A stretch of 64,000 nt of DNA from Candidatus Rifleibacteriota bacterium (lineage in GTDB: Bacteria; Muiribacteriota; Ozemobacteria; Ozemobacterales; Ozemobacteraceae). Of this stretch, positions 37,749 to 49,400 are shown piece after piece. The stretch is taken from the NCBI GenBank assembly GCA_024710355.1, contig JANJUX010000007.1:186001-250000 (forward strand). Direction: 5' to 3'. Numbering within the stretch: position 1 is the first letter of the stretch; every line of letters begins with the position of its first letter. The notes under the pieces were generated by a model. It saw only the letters and a program-made list of their open reading frames with translations, was not told the origin of the DNA and did not search any database. The position numbers and the translations under genes are program-made.

Positions 37749-38408
37749 TTATTCCCAGGCCGTGATTTCAACCCGAAACGACCTTGCCCCGGCGGGAGGG
37801 TCTTTGAACGGGATTTCGAAGAGAGAGCTTTCCTTTGGCAGGAGCCCCTTATCAAAACTTCTCAGGGTGCCTGTTTCACTGCGGAGCTCTCTTTTGTTTT
37901 CGTCAAGTATCCTTGCTGTGAGCTGGATCTTTCTTTTGACCGTTTTCGATAAGTTGCTCAGAGAGCCGGCCACATAAAGGGTTCCGAGTTCGATATAGCT
38001 GTCTATGCGGTCAATACTGAAAAGTGGCTCAAGATCACGCTCGATGACCGGGTTTTGTTTTTCGCGGCGCTTGCGGGCGATATATTCTGCGATCACGGTG
38101 TCGTCATAGGCAGCCCAGAGTGAAAGGTTCATCGGTTCAAGGCGAAGCGCGGTGCGGTAAGCTTCTTTTGCCTCTGAATAACGGCTTTCAACGACCATTT
38201 TGTCGCCGGTTTCGATAAATTTGAAGGCGGGGCTGTCACTGGCGATGCCGGTTACTGCTGAAATTTCGTTGACCAGAAGCGGCGAATCGGGATCAGCAGG
38301 GGAGGGGAATATTTTTCTGCCCGGGTTCTCTGGGAGTGTCTGGGCCGCCGCTGCAATGTGACATGCGAGCATTGCGGTCAAAATAATCGATCTGAGCTTT
38401 GCTGGCAT
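37749..38408 (-). CDS. Secreted protein with TPR-like region and FxLYD-like domain
   Basis: 219 residues. A signal peptide (cleavage about residue 22, AAAAQ) is followed by a TPR-like helical region (MVVESRYSEAKEAYRTALRLEP). A C-terminal beta domain (YIELGTLYVAGSLSNLSKT, LPKESSLFEIPFKDPPAGA) has the look of FxLYD domains found in envelope proteins. The gene begins 15 bases downstream of the winged-helix regulator gene, and both probably share that gene's promoter. Role in the envelope unknown. Confidence 0.72.
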   Translation of the reverse strand: MPAKLRSIILTAMLACHIAAAAQTLPENPGRKIFPSPADPDSPLLVNEISAVTGIASDSPAFKFIETGDKMVVESRYSEAKEAYRTALRLEPMNLSLWAAYDDTVIAEYIARKRREKQNPVIERDLEPLFSIDRIDSYIELGTLYVAGSLSNLSKTVKRKIQLTARILDENKRELRSETGTLRSFDKGLLPKESSLFEIPFKDPPAGARSFRVEITAWE

Positions 38409-38423
38409 TTGTGACTCCTGTGT

Positions 38424-39149
38424 TTATGCCGAGAGTTTGCGGGCAAAAGCCTCAAGAATGAGGGTGTAAAAATTTTCGAAGCCAAAGAGCAGCATTCCCT
38501 CGTGCAGCATCTGATAGGCAGCAAGCCCGGCTTCGTTTTCATTTTCGGTGAACATGCCAAGCAGAGTGTCGCGGTCGACAGTCATGCTGGTGACTCTGAT
38601 GTCGCTGCCAGGCTGCAGGAGTGAGGTTATGGCAGTTTCTACCCGGCTTTCATCAAACGAGCTGGAAGCCTGGATATAGAAAAAATCGAGGCTTGCCGCT
38701 CCTGCCGGCGGGTTATCGATGCCTGGCAGAGAGACGTCCTGGCCGGCAGCTGGGGAAACGGCGTCGGAGCCACTTGCTGCTGCGACGCTGAGCATGTCGG
38801 GCGCGAGAATAATCGCAGCGTAGAGGCTGTCGCGGGCATTTTCCAGAACCGCTTTGCGGATTTTCTTAAGCAGCATACCCGCTTCGAGATTCTTTTTAAT
38901 GAAAAAATCAGTGGTCTGAGCCGCCCCCAGGGCAAGAAGGCTTGCGGTCATGGGGTTTTCGGGGTTCAAGGCACAAAGTTTGGCCTTGCCCTGAGGGAGA
39001 ATTTGAATGATCCCCGACTCATGCAGAAGATGAACGCGATTATAGGCGGTACCATAGGGCAGCTTTAGCTTGCGTGAGATCTGGTGAATCGACAGTACCC
39101 CGTCGGGGGTTTCCATGAAAGCGCGCGTTATGTCTATGTTGGTTTGCAT
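38424..39149 (-). CDS. Winged-helix DNA-binding protein, probable transcription regulator
   Basis: 241 residues. The N-terminus is a winged helix (TPDGVLSIHQISRKLKLPYGTAYNRVHLLHESGIIQI). The rest is alpha/beta with LDFFYIQASSSFDE and AIILAPDMLSVAAAS and a hydrophobic C-terminal helix; I do not know this part. ATG 39149 has no Shine-Dalgarno sequence, and a strong promoter puts the predicted transcript start right at the ATG, so the mRNA may be leaderless. A longer frame to 39218 is rejected because it reads through the promoter. It probably controls itself and the downstream secreted-protein gene. Confidence 0.75.
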   Translation of the reverse strand: MQTNIDITRAFMETPDGVLSIHQISRKLKLPYGTAYNRVHLLHESGIIQILPQGKAKLCALNPENPMTASLLALGAAQTTDFFIKKNLEAGMLLKKIRKAVLENARDSLYAAIILAPDMLSVAAASGSDAVSPAAGQDVSLPGIDNPPAGAASLDFFYIQASSSFDESRVETAITSLLQPGSDIRVTSMTVDRDTLLGMFTENENEAGLAAYQMLHEGMLLFGFENFYTLILEAFARKLSA

Positions 39150-39156
39150 GGCCGGC

Positions 39157-39185
39157 AGTATACAACATTTTTTATGGATTATCAA
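39157..39185 (-). promoter_or_regulatory. Sigma-70-type promoter for a possibly leaderless regulator mRNA
   Basis: On the minus strand TTGATA, 17 bases, TATACT. Only seven bases (GCCGGCC) separate the -10 box from the ATG at 39149. Confidence 0.6.
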
Positions 39186-39301
39186 TTTATTGAGAAGTGG
39201 CGAAAAACGACAATACAATTTGTCATTCTGGCTGCTGAGAGACGAAATTTTCGTTATAATTCAATTAGGGAAAGAAAATCACAGCAAAGGTTAGGGATAA
39301 C

Positions 39302-39703
39302 ATGCAAAAATTTTTAATCGTCGATGATGAATCTGTTAACTGCAGACTGCTGAAAGAATTCCTCGCAGAGAGAGCCTGCTGCGATATCGCCTATTCGGGT
39401 AAAGATGCTCTGAAACTCTATACCACTGCCTGGGAAACCGGAAACGACTATGACCTGATGTTGCTCGACATTTCAATGCCCGAAATGGATGGCCTGGAAG
39501 TGCTTGATCGCATTCGCAGATCCGAAGAAAGCCGCGGCATTAAACTCGGAACCGGTCTGCCGATTATCATTCTCACGGCAGTTAAGGACTCTTTTATGAG
39601 TGCTTTCAAAAAGGGTGCCGAGGAGTATATTCTCAAGCCGGTTAATCGCGAAACCCTAATTGGCAAAATTGACGAACAGCTGAAAAAGAGGGCTCAGGGT
39701 TGA
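39302..39703 (+). CDS. Single-domain response regulator (CheY-like receiver)
   Basis: 133 residues, receiver only. The phospho-acceptor is D56 in LMLLDISMPEMDG; the acidic pair is in FLIVDDESVN and the conserved Lys in YILKPVNRE. No output domain, so it works through protein contacts or as a phosphorelay intermediate. It lies tail-to-tail with the hybrid histidine kinase gene and overlaps it by ten bases, which makes a functional pairing likely. A TATAAT (39255-39260) lies upstream, but I see no good -35 box. Confidence 0.92.
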   Translation: MQKFLIVDDESVNCRLLKEFLAERACCDIAYSGKDALKLYTTAWETGNDYDLMLLDISMPEMDGLEVLDRIRRSEESRGIKLGTGLPIIILTAVKDSFMSAFKKGAEEYILKPVNRETLIGKIDEQLKKRAQG

Positions 39704-41817
39704 GTCTTGAGTTTGAGCAGCTTCAATGCCTGCTTCAAGAAGTCTTCCGGCGAAAATGGCTTTGAAAGATAGGCGTCCATGCCGGCGTTGAGGCAGGCTT
39801 CGCGATCGCCTTTCATGGCCCTGGCAGTGACTGCAATAATCGGAACGTGTTGATTCGGTCCCTGATTTTTTCTCAGGGCTTCGGCTATTGCCAGACCACT
39901 CCAGCCCGGCAGGCACCAGTCGAGAATCACCAGGTCGAACCTTGTTCGATTCAGGGTTTCGGTCGCCTTCAGGCCGTTATCGACGCTCTGATGTTTGAAG
40001 CCAAACAGTTCGAGGCATTGCTCCGCGAACTTGCAGCTGGCCGGGTCGTCTTCAACTATCAGAACAGAAATGTCTGCCGGGTTGATATCGAGCTTGCCCG
40101 GAAGTTCGCCGCTGTTGCTTGTATTTTCGTGCTGACTGCTCATTTCGGTGGGCTGGTCGAAGGGAATGTTGAAAAAGAACTCGGAGCCTTTGCCGGGAGT
40201 GCTGCAGCAGCCGATGGTGCCACCCATAAGATCGACCAGACGCTTCGAGATTGCAAGACCAAGGCCGGTGCCGCCAAAGCGTCTGGTTGTACCGGTGTTG
40301 GCCTGAGTGAATTTTTCGAAAATCATTGGCAGGTCGCTTGTGGATATGCCAACGCCCGAATCTTCCACGCTCACGTCGATATAGCAGTTTTCGGCGCTGT
40401 TGCAGTTTCTTCGGGCTTTGACCTTGACGTAACCGTTTCTGGTAAATTTTACGGCATTGCCGATCAGGTTGATCAGCACCTGTCTGACTCTTTGGCTGTC
40501 GCCGTTCACCTCGTTCTCGATCAATTGCGAATCAAGGTCAAGATTCAGGGTGATGCCCTTGTCGGCAGCCTTTGGCTCGAACAGTTTTACTATGTCTCTT
40601 ACCATTTTGCCGAACGAGAACGGCGTCTTGTCGAGAATCAGCTTGTTTGCCTCGATTTTTGAAAGGTCGAGGATATCATCGATCAGCGCCAGCAAAAGTG
40701 AGCCCGATGACTTGACGATCGTGGCATAGTCGCGCTGTTTTTCTGAAAGACCGGTTGACAGTAGCAGATCGATAAAGCCAAGCACAGAGTTCATCGGGGT
40801 GCGTATCTCATGACTCATGTTTGCCAGAAATTCACTTTTGGCGAGGCTGGCAGCTTTGGCGTCTTCTATAGCTTTTTTGAGCTTCTCTTCGTATTCTTCT
40901 CTTACAGTGATTTCTTTCGCGAGCTCGGCATTCGCTGCTTCGAGCTGCCGCGTGCGCTCTGCAACACGCTCTTCAAGAGTGTCGAGAGTCTTTTTCAACT
41001 CAAGCTCTGCCTGCTTGCGCGCGGTTATGTCGGTGGCGATAATTACCGCCCGCGAAAGCAGGGCGTTGCTGTCTGGAACAGGTCTACAAACCAGGGTCAG
41101 AAAAATTGGCGCATCTTTTATTCTAAGTTCGGCTTCAGTTGCGAAAATACTGTTGCTGGAAAAAGTCTCGGTGATGCCTTTGCGCAGTGTGTCGCAATCG
41201 GGTGAAATGAAGAAATCCCAGAGATGAATGCCGGTGATTTCGTTTTCATCGCGCTGCAAAATCTCTTTGCCTGCCGGGTTTACCGCTAGAATACGCCCTT
41301 CGGTATCGACAAGGCTTACCCAGTTGGGAGTTGCCTCGACAACCCCCTGGTAGCGAAGATCCGAGGAGAAGATAACGTGTGATGAAGCTCTTAGTCGATC
41401 TGCCAGAACGCGCCTGAGGGCTTCTTCCGATTTCTGCAGACTGGTAACGTTTGTAAAAGTGGCGATCAGGCACTGGGTATCGCTGCAGAACTCCTGGCAG
41501 CGAAACATTTCAACCGACAGAGCTTTCTGTTTGTTGTCGGAGGCTGTGAATTCGATCTGGATTGGTTTATTGCGGCCCTCGGCAAAGCTTTTAAGTAGAA
41601 AAGCCGGGTCGATATCGATTTTGCCTTCGCAGATCTCGAAAAGATATTTGCCTACGGCCTCTTCCCGTGAAATTTCGAACAGGGCACAACCCATCGGATT
41701 GATGTTTCTGATGAGTCCGTCACTGGTGAGAAGAAAAACTGCTCCAGGCGCAAAATGCGTGATGGCCTGAAAGTAATCATCTGAGCTGCAGACACCGCCG
41801 CGTATTGGCAGATTCAT
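39694..41817 (-). CDS. Hybrid sensor histidine kinase with two PAS domains and a receiver
   Basis: 707 residues from ATG 41817, which has AAGGGA before it; a longer frame from 41880 lacks a ribosome site. Order: two PAS domains (about 20-130 and 150-275), a coiled coil ([20 protein letters not shown]), the HisKA domain with H336 in [10 protein letters not shown], the HATPase domain (N box [13 protein letters not shown]1 DSGVGIS, G2 GTGLGLAIS) and a C-terminal receiver with D633 ([12 protein letters not shown]). No transmembrane helix was seen, so it senses cytoplasmic signals. Signals and target are unknown; the adjacent receiver and the NtrC-type regulator are candidate partners. Confidence 0.93.
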   Translation of the reverse strand: MNLPIRGGVCSSDDYFQAITHFAPGAVFLLTSDGLIRNINPMGCALFEISREEAVGKYLFEICEGKIDIDPAFLLKSFAEGRNKPIQIEFTASDNKQKALSVEMFRCQEFCSDTQCLIATFTNVTSLQKSEEALRRVLADRLRASSHVIFSSDLRYQGVVEATPNWVSLVDTEGRILAVNPAGKEILQRDENEITGIHLWDFFISPDCDTLRKGITETFSSNSIFATEAELRIKDAPIFLTLVCRPVPDSNALLSRAVIIATDITARKQAELELKKTLDTLEERVAERTRQLEAANAELAKEITVREEYEEKLKKAIEDAKAASLAKSEFLANMSHEIRTPMNSVLGFIDLLLSTGLSEKQRDYATIVKSSGSLLLALIDDILDLSKIEANKLILDKTPFSFGKMVRDIVKLFEPKAADKGITLNLDLDSQLIENEVNGDSQRVRQVLINLIGNAVKFTRNGYVKVKARRNCNSAENCYIDVSVEDSGVGISTSDLPMIFEKFTQANTGTTRRFGGTGLGLAISKRLVDLMGGTIGCCSTPGKGSEFFFNIPFDQPTEMSSQHENTSNSGELPGKLDINPADISVLIVEDDPASCKFAEQCLELFGFKHQSVDNGLKATETLNRTRFDLVILDWCLPGWSGLAIAEALRKNQGPNQHVPIIAVTARAMKGDREACLNAGMDAYLSKPFSPEDFLKQALKLLKLKTQP

Positions 41818-42060
41818 GTGATTCCCTTTGTTTAACAATGGATTTAACGGTTCGACTACGGGAATTCTATGTTTGCTCACAACTGTACAATTATAACTTG
41901 CCGGTCGGGTTTTTCGTAATGCATAAAACCTGAAAAATTCAGTGTTTTATATTTTTTTTGCAAAACTGACAGCCCGACTCGAAAAAAAACAATGTTGAAA
42001 CAGTGGTCAGAGGCTGAGGTGAGCAAATCTGCAAAAAGTAAAGAAAAAAATAACAAAATA

Positions 42061-42089
42061 TTGACTACTACTAACACGGATGGTATAAT
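42061..42089 (+). promoter_or_regulatory. Near-consensus sigma-70 promoter for rpoBC
   Basis: TTGACT, 17 bases, TATAAT, giving a leader of about 225 bases before rpoB. Confidence 0.75.
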
Positions 42090-42223
42090 CGATGACCATT
42101 TCGCGAATGGTACATAAATTGCTACGTTTTCGGAGACCGGCCGGCATTGTTAAGATTAATAAACAAAAATCTTCTATCTTCCAGAAAACTGAGACTGAGT
42201 TCTTCTTTTGTCGTACTAAAATG

Positions 42224-42259
42224 CGGGTGTTTTCAAGCTTTTTGAGAATACCCGTTTTT
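42224..42259 (+). terminator. Terminator-like hairpin in the rpoB leader (possible attenuator)
   Basis: A 13-base-pair stem with two G-U pairs (CGGGTGTTTTCAA with TTGAGAATACCCG) and a five-base loop, followed at once by TTTTT. It lies about 130 bases into the leader and 60 bases before the rpoB ATG, so full-length rpoBC mRNA must pass it. Confidence 0.6.
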
Positions 42260-42321
42260 CCATTTAGCTCTGTTGTCAGCGCAACAGGGTATGTTACAAA
42301 TCTAAGGAGCAAGGCAGAATT

Positions 42322-45300
42322 ATGGTGACAAAGCAACAGCCTGTAGCCAAAAAGTATCTGATGGCGAGAGATCGGCTATTTGAAAACATTCCGAACCTCA
42401 TCGACATCCAGCTCAAATCTTTTGAATGGTTTCTGCAAGCCGGGAGAGAGCCTTCAAAGAGAGATAAGCAGGGGCTGGAAGAAGTTTTCAGAGAAGTTTT
42501 TCCGATCCAGGACTACGTAGGTAATCTCTGCCTCGAATACAATGATTACAGCCTCGGTCTGCCGATGTGTAAAAATTGTCCGCAGCTCAAGCTGCGCAAA
42601 AAGTGCCTCTATGACGACTGCAGCTTCGTTGAAAAGGAATGCGAAATCGCATTCATCGGCGAAACTCCTTTTCGCATCAAGCACAGCCCAGATCAGTGCC
42701 GCAAGCGCGACCTGACCTACTCGATTCCGCTCAATATCCGCGTTCAGCTGATCATGCAGCAGACCGGCGAAGTTAAAGAGCAGGAAATCTTTCTGGTTAA
42801 TCTTCCCTGTATGACCGAACGCGGCACCTTTATCATCAACGGTGCCGAACGCGTTGTCGTCAGCCAGCTGCATCGCTCGCCCGGCGTTTATTACAGTTTT
42901 AACCGCGCCAAGAAGATGTATTCCGCTAAAATCGTTCCTTATCGCGGCGCCTGGATGGAATTCGAACTCGACCTGATGAAAGACGCTGTATTCGTCAGAC
43001 TCGATCGCAAGCGCAAAATCCCGATCACCACTTTCCTGCGCTCTCTTGGCTATGCCAGTGACGAAGCCATCCTTGAACTTTTCGACAACAACGAGACTAT
43101 TGCAAGCTCGCTGAAGTTTGACAAGCAGTCTGTAGGTGCCGCAGAGGGCCAGGATAAAGTTAATCGCGCTGTCACAGATTCTCTCAAAGCCATTTTTAGC
43201 AAGCTCCGCCAGGGTGACCTCTTTGTTGAAGAAAACGCTCGCGGCCTTATCAAGAGCCTGTTCTTCGATCCCAAGAAATACGACCTCGGTGATGTGGGCC
43301 GCTACAAACTCGACAAGAAGCTCAGACTGATCGACCGCCTCTCTGAACAGGTTGCATTCAAAGATATCATCAACCCGGCCACCAAAGAACTGATGGTCGA
43401 AGGTTCCAAGCGCATCAAAAAAAGCGTCGCCGCCCAGCTCGAAGCTCTACAGATTCCTTCATACATCAGAATCGGCGAAGACAATCGCGGCTACCGCATT
43501 ATGTATAACCCGATCTGCGCTGACGTGAAGCTTTCTGAAGTCGAAATCGGCATCGTTGACCTCGTTGGCCGCACCGCCTGGGAATCGATCACCGATCCGA
43601 AGACCGGCGAAATCATCGTCGAACAGGGTGCCGAAATTTATGACGATACCTTCAACCGCATCAAAGAACTCGGCATCGAAAACGTCAAGGTTAAAAAAGA
43701 CCGCGTGCTCTGCATCGAAGACATCGTTGGCGTTATCCGCTACCTGATCGATCTTTCGAATGGTATCGGCCGCCTCGACGATATCGATCATCTTTCCAAC
43801 CGCCGTATCCGCCGCTGCGGTGAACTGCTCCAGAACCAGTTCCGCATCTCTCTCAGCCGCATGGAACGCGTTATCAAGGAAAGAATGACCATTCACGATC
43901 TTGACAGCTATACTCCGCAGCTTCTCATCAACACCCGCCCGGTTTCTGCGGTTGTCGATGAATTCTTCGGCAGTTCACAGCTCTCACAGTTCATGGATCA
44001 GACTAACCCCCTGGCAGAACTTACTCATAAGCGCAGATTGTCAGCCCTCGGGCCGGGCGGTCTGAAGCGCGAACGCGCCGGCTTCGAAGTCCGCGACGTT
44101 CACCCGACTCATGATGGTCGTATCTGCCCGATTGAAACTCCTGAAGGTCCGAACGCCGGTCTTATCGCCAGTCTGGCTGTTTATGCCCGCGTCGACGAAT
44201 TCGGCTTCCTGACCACGCCGCTGTGCAAGGTTGACCCCGAAACCGGCATGATCAACTATGGCGAAATGGAATACAAAGACGCCTACGATGAAGATCGCTA
44301 CAAGGTCGCTCAGCCAGATATCGCCATCAGCGACGAAGGCAGACTCATTCCTTCAGCCGTTCCCGCCAAATACTTCAGCGATGACTACGAATTCGACTAC
44401 CTGCCGAAGGCAGAAATTGAATACATCAAATTCTCGCCCCTGCAGATGGTCAGCGTCGCATCGGCCCTGATTCCATTCCTTGAACACGATGACGCCAACC
44501 GCGCTCTGATGGGTACAAACATGCAGCGTCAGGCCGTTCCCCTCGTTCAGACCGAACCGCCGCTCGTCGGCACCGGTCTCGAATCACGCGCCGCTCACGA
44601 TTCAGGCGCCGTGCTTCTGTCAAGAAGCTCCGGTACTGTCTGCTACGTCGATGCCGAATGCGTTAAGATCAAGCGCGCCAGCCGCCGCAAAGACGATGAA
44701 AAGATCGCCGTCAGCGAAGCCACCTTCCGCAAATTCCAGGGCCGCAAGGTTATGGATACCATCGTTGACGACCTGACCGGTGAAATCATCATCGAAGCCG
44801 GCCAGACCCTCGACATCACCTTCCTGTCACGCATCAAGTCGATCACCGACGAAATTCGCCTGCAGCAGGAATCTATCGACGTCTATCGCATGCAGAAATT
44901 CATGCGCTCCAACCAGGGCACCTGTATCAACCAGAAACCGATCGTCAAGATCGGCGACAAAGTTAAACCGGGCACCGTTCTGGCCGATGGTCCTGCCACC
45001 TCCTACGGTGACCTCGCCCTTGGCCGCAACGTTCTGGTTGCTTTCATGTCCTGGGAAGGCTACAACTTCGAAGACTCGATCATCCTCTCTGACCGCCTGG
45101 TTAAAGACGATGTCTATACTTCGATCCACATCGAAGAATACGAAATCGACGCCCGCGACACCAAGCTGGGGCCCGAAGAAATTACCCGCGACATTCCGAA
45201 CGTCGGCGAAGAAGCACTCAAGAACCTTGACGAAAACGGTATCATCAGAATTGGTGCCGAAGTCGAAGCCGGTGACATTCTCGTTGGCAAAGTAACCCCG

Positions 45301-46416
45301 AAGGGCGAAACCGAACTGACCGCCGAAGACAAACTTCTGCGCGCCATCTTCGGTGAAAAGGCCCGCGAAGTGCGCAACACCTCGCTGACCGTTCCCCACG
45401 GCGAAAAGGGCAAAATCGTTGACGTCATGGTCTTCTCAAGAGACAACGGCGACGAACTGCAGTATGGCGTTAACAAACTGGTGCGCGTATTCGTGGCCCA
45501 GAAGCGCAAAATCACCGTCGGTGACAAAATGGCCGGTCGCCATGGTAACAAGGGTGTTATCTCAAGAATCGTTCCGGTTGAAGATATGCCCTACCTGGCC
45601 GATGGTCGTTCGATCGACATCATTCTGAATCCGCTCGGCGTTCCCTCTCGTATGAACGTCGGTCAGGTTCTCGAAACCCACCTCGGCTGGGCCGCTGAAA
45701 AGCAGAACCGCCGCTATGCCACCTCAGTATTCAACAAGGGCCGCATGATCGATGGCAAAGAAATCAAGAACGAAGAATTTGTCATGCAGCAGCTCAAAGA
45801 ATGCTACGACCGTGACCCGCTCAAACTGGTCGACATGGAAGGCAAGGCAACTCTGTATGACGGCCGTTCCGGTGAACCTTTCCACAAGAAAATCATGGTC
45901 GGTATCATCTACATTCTCAAGCTGGCCCACCTGGTCGACGACAAGATGCATGCCCGTTCAACCGGCCCATACAGCCTCGTTACTCAGCAGCCTCTTGGTG
46001 GTAAGGCCCAGTTCGGTGGCCAGCGCTTCGGGGAAATGGAAGTCTGGGCACTCGAAGCTTACGGTGCCGCACACGTTCTCCAGGAAATCCTCACCGTTAA
46101 GTCGGATGACGTTGAAGGCCGCGTGCAGGTTTATGAAACCATCATCAAGGGCAAGACCATCATGAAGCCCGGCATTCCCGAATCCTTCAAGGTTGTTGTC
46201 TCTGAACTCCAGAGCCTTGGTCTGCAGGTTGACCTGAAGAAAGATGCTAAAGAAGTCTCTATCGATGAAGGCGGCGAACGCATCATGATCGCCGAGACCG
46301 AAGAAGACTGGATGGAAGAGAACAGTGAAGAAACTGAAGACGATCTTCTCACCGCTGAAGTGTCAGGCGATGACGCTGATGAAGACGAAGAAGAAGAATC
46401 TGATGATGAAGAATAA
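42322..46416 (+). CDS. rpoB: RNA polymerase beta subunit with unusual insertions
   Basis: Catalytic-core subunit, 1364 residues. Landmarks: the rifampicin pocket [24 protein letters not shown], the LGPGGL fork loop, [18 protein letters not shown], and the [13 protein letters not shown] segment in the active-site region. Two unusual insertions: residues about 82-122 are cysteine-rich (C83xxC86, C95, C100, C107), and about 787-845 is an extra module beginning [15 protein letters not shown] that resembles other repeats inside this protein ([15 protein letters not shown]). The C-terminus is very acidic. AAGGAG is twelve bases before the ATG. rpoC follows 41 bases later in the same operon. Confidence 0.97.
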   Translation: MVTKQQPVAKKYLMARDRLFENIPNLIDIQLKSFEWFLQAGREPSKRDKQGLEEVFREVFPIQDYVGNLCLEYNDYSLGLPMCKNCPQLKLRKKCLYDDCSFVEKECEIAFIGETPFRIKHSPDQCRKRDLTYSIPLNIRVQLIMQQTGEVKEQEIFLVNLPCMTERGTFIINGAERVVVSQLHRSPGVYYSFNRAKKMYSAKIVPYRGAWMEFELDLMKDAVFVRLDRKRKIPITTFLRSLGYASDEAILELFDNNETIASSLKFDKQSVGAAEGQDKVNRAVTDSLKAIFSKLRQGDLFVEENARGLIKSLFFDPKKYDLGDVGRYKLDKKLRLIDRLSEQVAFKDIINPATKELMVEGSKRIKKSVAAQLEALQIPSYIRIGEDNRGYRIMYNPICADVKLSEVEIGIVDLVGRTAWESITDPKTGEIIVEQGAEIYDDTFNRIKELGIENVKVKKDRVLCIEDIVGVIRYLIDLSNGIGRLDDIDHLSNRRIRRCGELLQNQFRISLSRMERVIKERMTIHDLDSYTPQLLINTRPVSAVVDEFFGSSQLSQFMDQTNPLAELTHKRRLSALGPGGLKRERAGFEVRDVHPTHDGRICPIETPEGPNAGLIASLAVYARVDEFGFLTTPLCKVDPETGMINYGEMEYKDAYDEDRYKVAQPDIAISDEGRLIPSAVPAKYFSDDYEFDYLPKAEIEYIKFSPLQMVSVASALIPFLEHDDANRALMGTNMQRQAVPLVQTEPPLVGTGLESRAAHDSGAVLLSRSSGTVCYVDAECVKIKRASRRKDDEKIAVSEATFRKFQGRKVMDTIVDDLTGEIIIEAGQTLDITFLSRIKSITDEIRLQQESIDVYRMQKFMRSNQGTCINQKPIVKIGDKVKPGTVLADGPATSYGDLALGRNVLVAFMSWEGYNFEDSIILSDRLVKDDVYTSIHIEEYEIDARDTKLGPEEITRDIPNVGEEALKNLDENGIIRIGAEVEAGDILVGKVTPKGETELTAEDKLLRAIFGEKAREVRNTSLTVPHGEKGKIVDVMVFSRDNGDELQYGVNKLVRVFVAQKRKITVGDKMAGRHGNKGVISRIVPVEDMPYLADGRSIDIILNPLGVPSRMNVGQVLETHLGWAAEKQNRRYATSVFNKGRMIDGKEIKNEEFVMQQLKECYDRDPLKLVDMEGKATLYDGRSGEPFHKKIMVGIIYILKLAHLVDDKMHARSTGPYSLVTQQPLGGKAQFGGQRFGEMEVWALEAYGAAHVLQEILTVKSDDVEGRVQVYETIIKGKTIMKPGIPESFKVVVSELQSLGLQVDLKKDAKEVSIDEGGERIMIAETEEDWMEENSEETEDDLLTAEVSGDDADEDEEEESDDEE

Positions 46417-46457
46417 GCCCGATTCCGGTATAAGCATAAGGAAGGAGACATTTTAAA

Positions 46458-49400
46458 ATGTTAGATATGGACAAATTTGATGCGATTCAAATCAGCATCG
46501 CTTCTCCCGAAAAAATCAGGTCATGGTCTTACGGGGAAGTCAAAAAGCCAGAAACCATCAACTACCGCACGCACAAACCGGAACGCGACGGGCTCTTCTG
46601 CGAAAGAATCTTCGGTCCCCAGAAGGACTGGGAATGTTTCTGCGGCAAATACAAGAGCATTCGCTATCGCGGCATTATCTGCGAACGTTGTAATGTAGAA
46701 ATCACCAAGGCCGCCGTGCGCCGCGAGCGCATGGGCCATATCCAGCTGGTAACTCCGGTTGGTCATATCTGGTATTCAAAAGGCAGCCCGAACTATATCG
46801 CTCTGCTTCTCGACATCTCTGCCAGAGACCTCGAAAAGGTTCTGTATTTCCAGAGCTACATAGTTATCGATCCAGGTAACCTGCCGCTCTCTAAAAAGCA
46901 GCTGCTGCCCGAAGAAGGCTCAGCCGGCGAAATGGGTTATCGCGAACTGCGCGAAAAATACGGTGACATGTTCACCGCCAAAATGGGCGCTGAAGCGATC
47001 AAAGAACTGCTGGCCGAAATCGACCTGCAGAAACTCGAAAAAGAACTGACCGAACAGCTCAAGACCTCTACCGGCACCAAGAGAACTCACCTTCTCAAGC
47101 GCATGGAACTGGTCAAGATGTTTGCCCGCTCTGTCAGCCGCCCCGAATGGATGATCCTTGACGTTATCCCGGTCATTCCGCCCGATCTGCGCCCGATGGT
47201 TCAGCTCGACGGTGGCCGCTTCGCCACCTCCGACCTCAACGATCTCTATCGCCGCGTCATCAACCGCAACAACCGTCTGAAAAGACTGATCAAGCTGCAG
47301 GCGCCCGATATCATCATCAAAAACGAAAAGCGCATGCTGCAGGAAGCCGTTAATGCCCTCATCGACAACGGCCGCCGCGGCAAACTGGTTACCGGTCCGA
47401 ACAACCGCCCGCTCAAGTCGCTTACCGACATGCTCAAGGGTAAACAGGGCCGCTTCCGCCAGAACCTGCTGGGTAAACGCGTTGACTACTCCGGCCGCTC
47501 GGTTATCGTCGTCGGCCCGACCCTTAAACTGCATCAGGCCGGTCTGCCGAAGAAAATGGCCCTTGAACTGTTCAAACCCTTCGTCATGCACAGACTGCAG
47601 CAGAAGGGCATGGCTCACAACATCAAGAGCGCCAAGAAAATGATCGAACGCGAAAAGAATGAAGTCTGGGACGTTCTCGAAGAAGTCATCAAACATCATC
47701 CGATTCTGCTGAACCGCGCTCCGACCCTGCACCGCCTTGGTATTCAGGCTTTCGAACCGGTTCTTATCGAAGGTAAGGCCATTCAGATTCACCCCCTCGT
47801 CTGCTCAGCTTACAACGCCGACTTCGACGGTGACCAGATGGCCGTTCACGTTCCTCTGATGCTTGACGCACAGGTCGAAGCCCGCATGCTGATGCTGTCG
47901 GCAAACAATATTCTGAAACCCGCTGACGGTCTGCCGATCACCAGCCCGACTCAGGATATGACCATCGGTTTGTTCTATCTCACCATCGAAAAACCCGAAG
48001 GTAAAGATTACCCGACCCGCGAAATCAAACTCGAAAAAGGTCAGACCTGGGATGAACTGCTTCTCAACAACGGTCGCCCCTTCAACTTCCGCCTGGCCGA
48101 AGAACTTTCTGAAAAACTCCCCGCCGGAACCGTCATTGATTCAAACGAAGTTCTCGAAAAAATCAAAAAAGAAAAGGTCAGCAAGGTTACCGTTTATAAT
48201 TCACCGGTATTCACCAGCATCGTCGAAGCTGTCAATGCCTATGAAACCGGTAAATTCAACCTGCTCTGGCCGGTCTACATGAAGAAAAATCTCTTCGTGG
48301 TCGACAGCCGCGAAGAAGATAAGGCCCAGAATGTCAGAGACGAATATTTCCGCACCACCATCGGTCGCGTAATTTTCAACGACAGTCTGCCCGCCGACTT
48401 CCCGTATCAGAACGTTCAGGTTAAGAAGGGCACCGTATCAACCCTTATCAAACGCTTGTTCAACGAATATTCACTGACCGTCGTCGGTGAAACCCTTGAT
48501 AAACTGAAAGCCCTCGGCTTCAAGTTCGCCACCGTCTGCGGTCTGACGATTTCTATCGTTGACATGATCGACCCGCCCAAGAAACGTGAAATTCTCGAGC
48601 AGGCCGACCGCAAGGTTGTCAAGATCCGTGAGAGATGGGGCAAGGGTGAAATCACCCGCGACGAAAGAAAACAGGCTGAAGTTGACGTCTGGACCAAAGC
48701 AACCGAAGACGTTACCGATGACCTGCTGCAGGAATTCGAATCGACCGCTCACCTTGGTGAATTCAACCCCGTCTACATGATGGCGTTCTCCGGAGCGAGA
48801 GGTAACATGCAGCAGATTCGTCAGCTGGCCGCAATGCGCGGTCTTATGTCGAATCCGCGCGGCGACATTCTGGCCTTCCCGATTAAATCGAACTTCCGCG
48901 AAGGTCTGAACCAGTCGGAATACTTCATCTCAACATACGGCGCCAGAAAAGGTCTCGTCGACACAGCACTGCGCACCGCCGACTCAGGATACCTGACCCG
49001 CCGTCTCGTCGATGTTGCACAGGATGTGGTTATTACCAACAATGACTGTGGTTCGGAACTGGGTGTTGAAGTATCTCCGATCCGCCAGAACAGAACCTCG
49101 AACAACATCATGATCGACGATATCGTCGTTCCGATACGTTACCGCATCGCTGGCCGTGTTCTTGCCAAACCGATCGTTCATCCGGCTACCGGCAAGGTCA
49201 TTACCTTCAAGCTTGGCAGTGAAGAAATCAAACTCGATGCAGGTCTCTACTGCACCGATGAAATCGCCGCCGAAGTAGAAAACCGCGTCGAATTCCCGAT
49301 TGCCATTGCCGATCTCAAACTCGACATGATCTGCGCCGAGCAGATTATCGACCCCAAAACCAACCGCATCATCATGCGTCCTGACCGGCCGCTGAATGAA

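Larger units (their letters stand above)
41818..42321. other. Intergenic region with the rpoB promoter and leader
   Basis: About 500 bases. The first half is A+T-rich and contains a minus-strand TATAAT-like box for the kinase (41890-41895) without a good -35. The rpoB promoter lies at 42061-42089. About 225 bases of rpoB leader follow, with a terminator-like hairpin at 42224-42259 and a second stem (CTGTTG/CAACAG) at 42270-42287. rplKAJL is not here. An ORF of about 78 codons (42092-42328) is judged noncoding. Confidence 0.65.

Noticed and set aside
39150..39218. A longer start for the winged-helix regulator
   Set aside because: The additional 23 codons would be encoded in the promoter itself, and have no ribosome site.
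42092..42328. 78-codon frame in the rpoB leader overlapping the rpoB start
   Set aside because: Its first ATG lies upstream of the predicted transcript start, no ribosome site precedes the later ATG, and it crosses the terminator-like hairpin. Probably chance.
46920..47792. Long antisense reading frame opposite rpoC (and similar ones, e.g. 13916-14833, 24084-24725, 44827-45399)
   Set aside because: They lie wholly opposite well-supported conserved genes, have no ribosome site and no family features. They are a by-product of codon bias on the coding strand.
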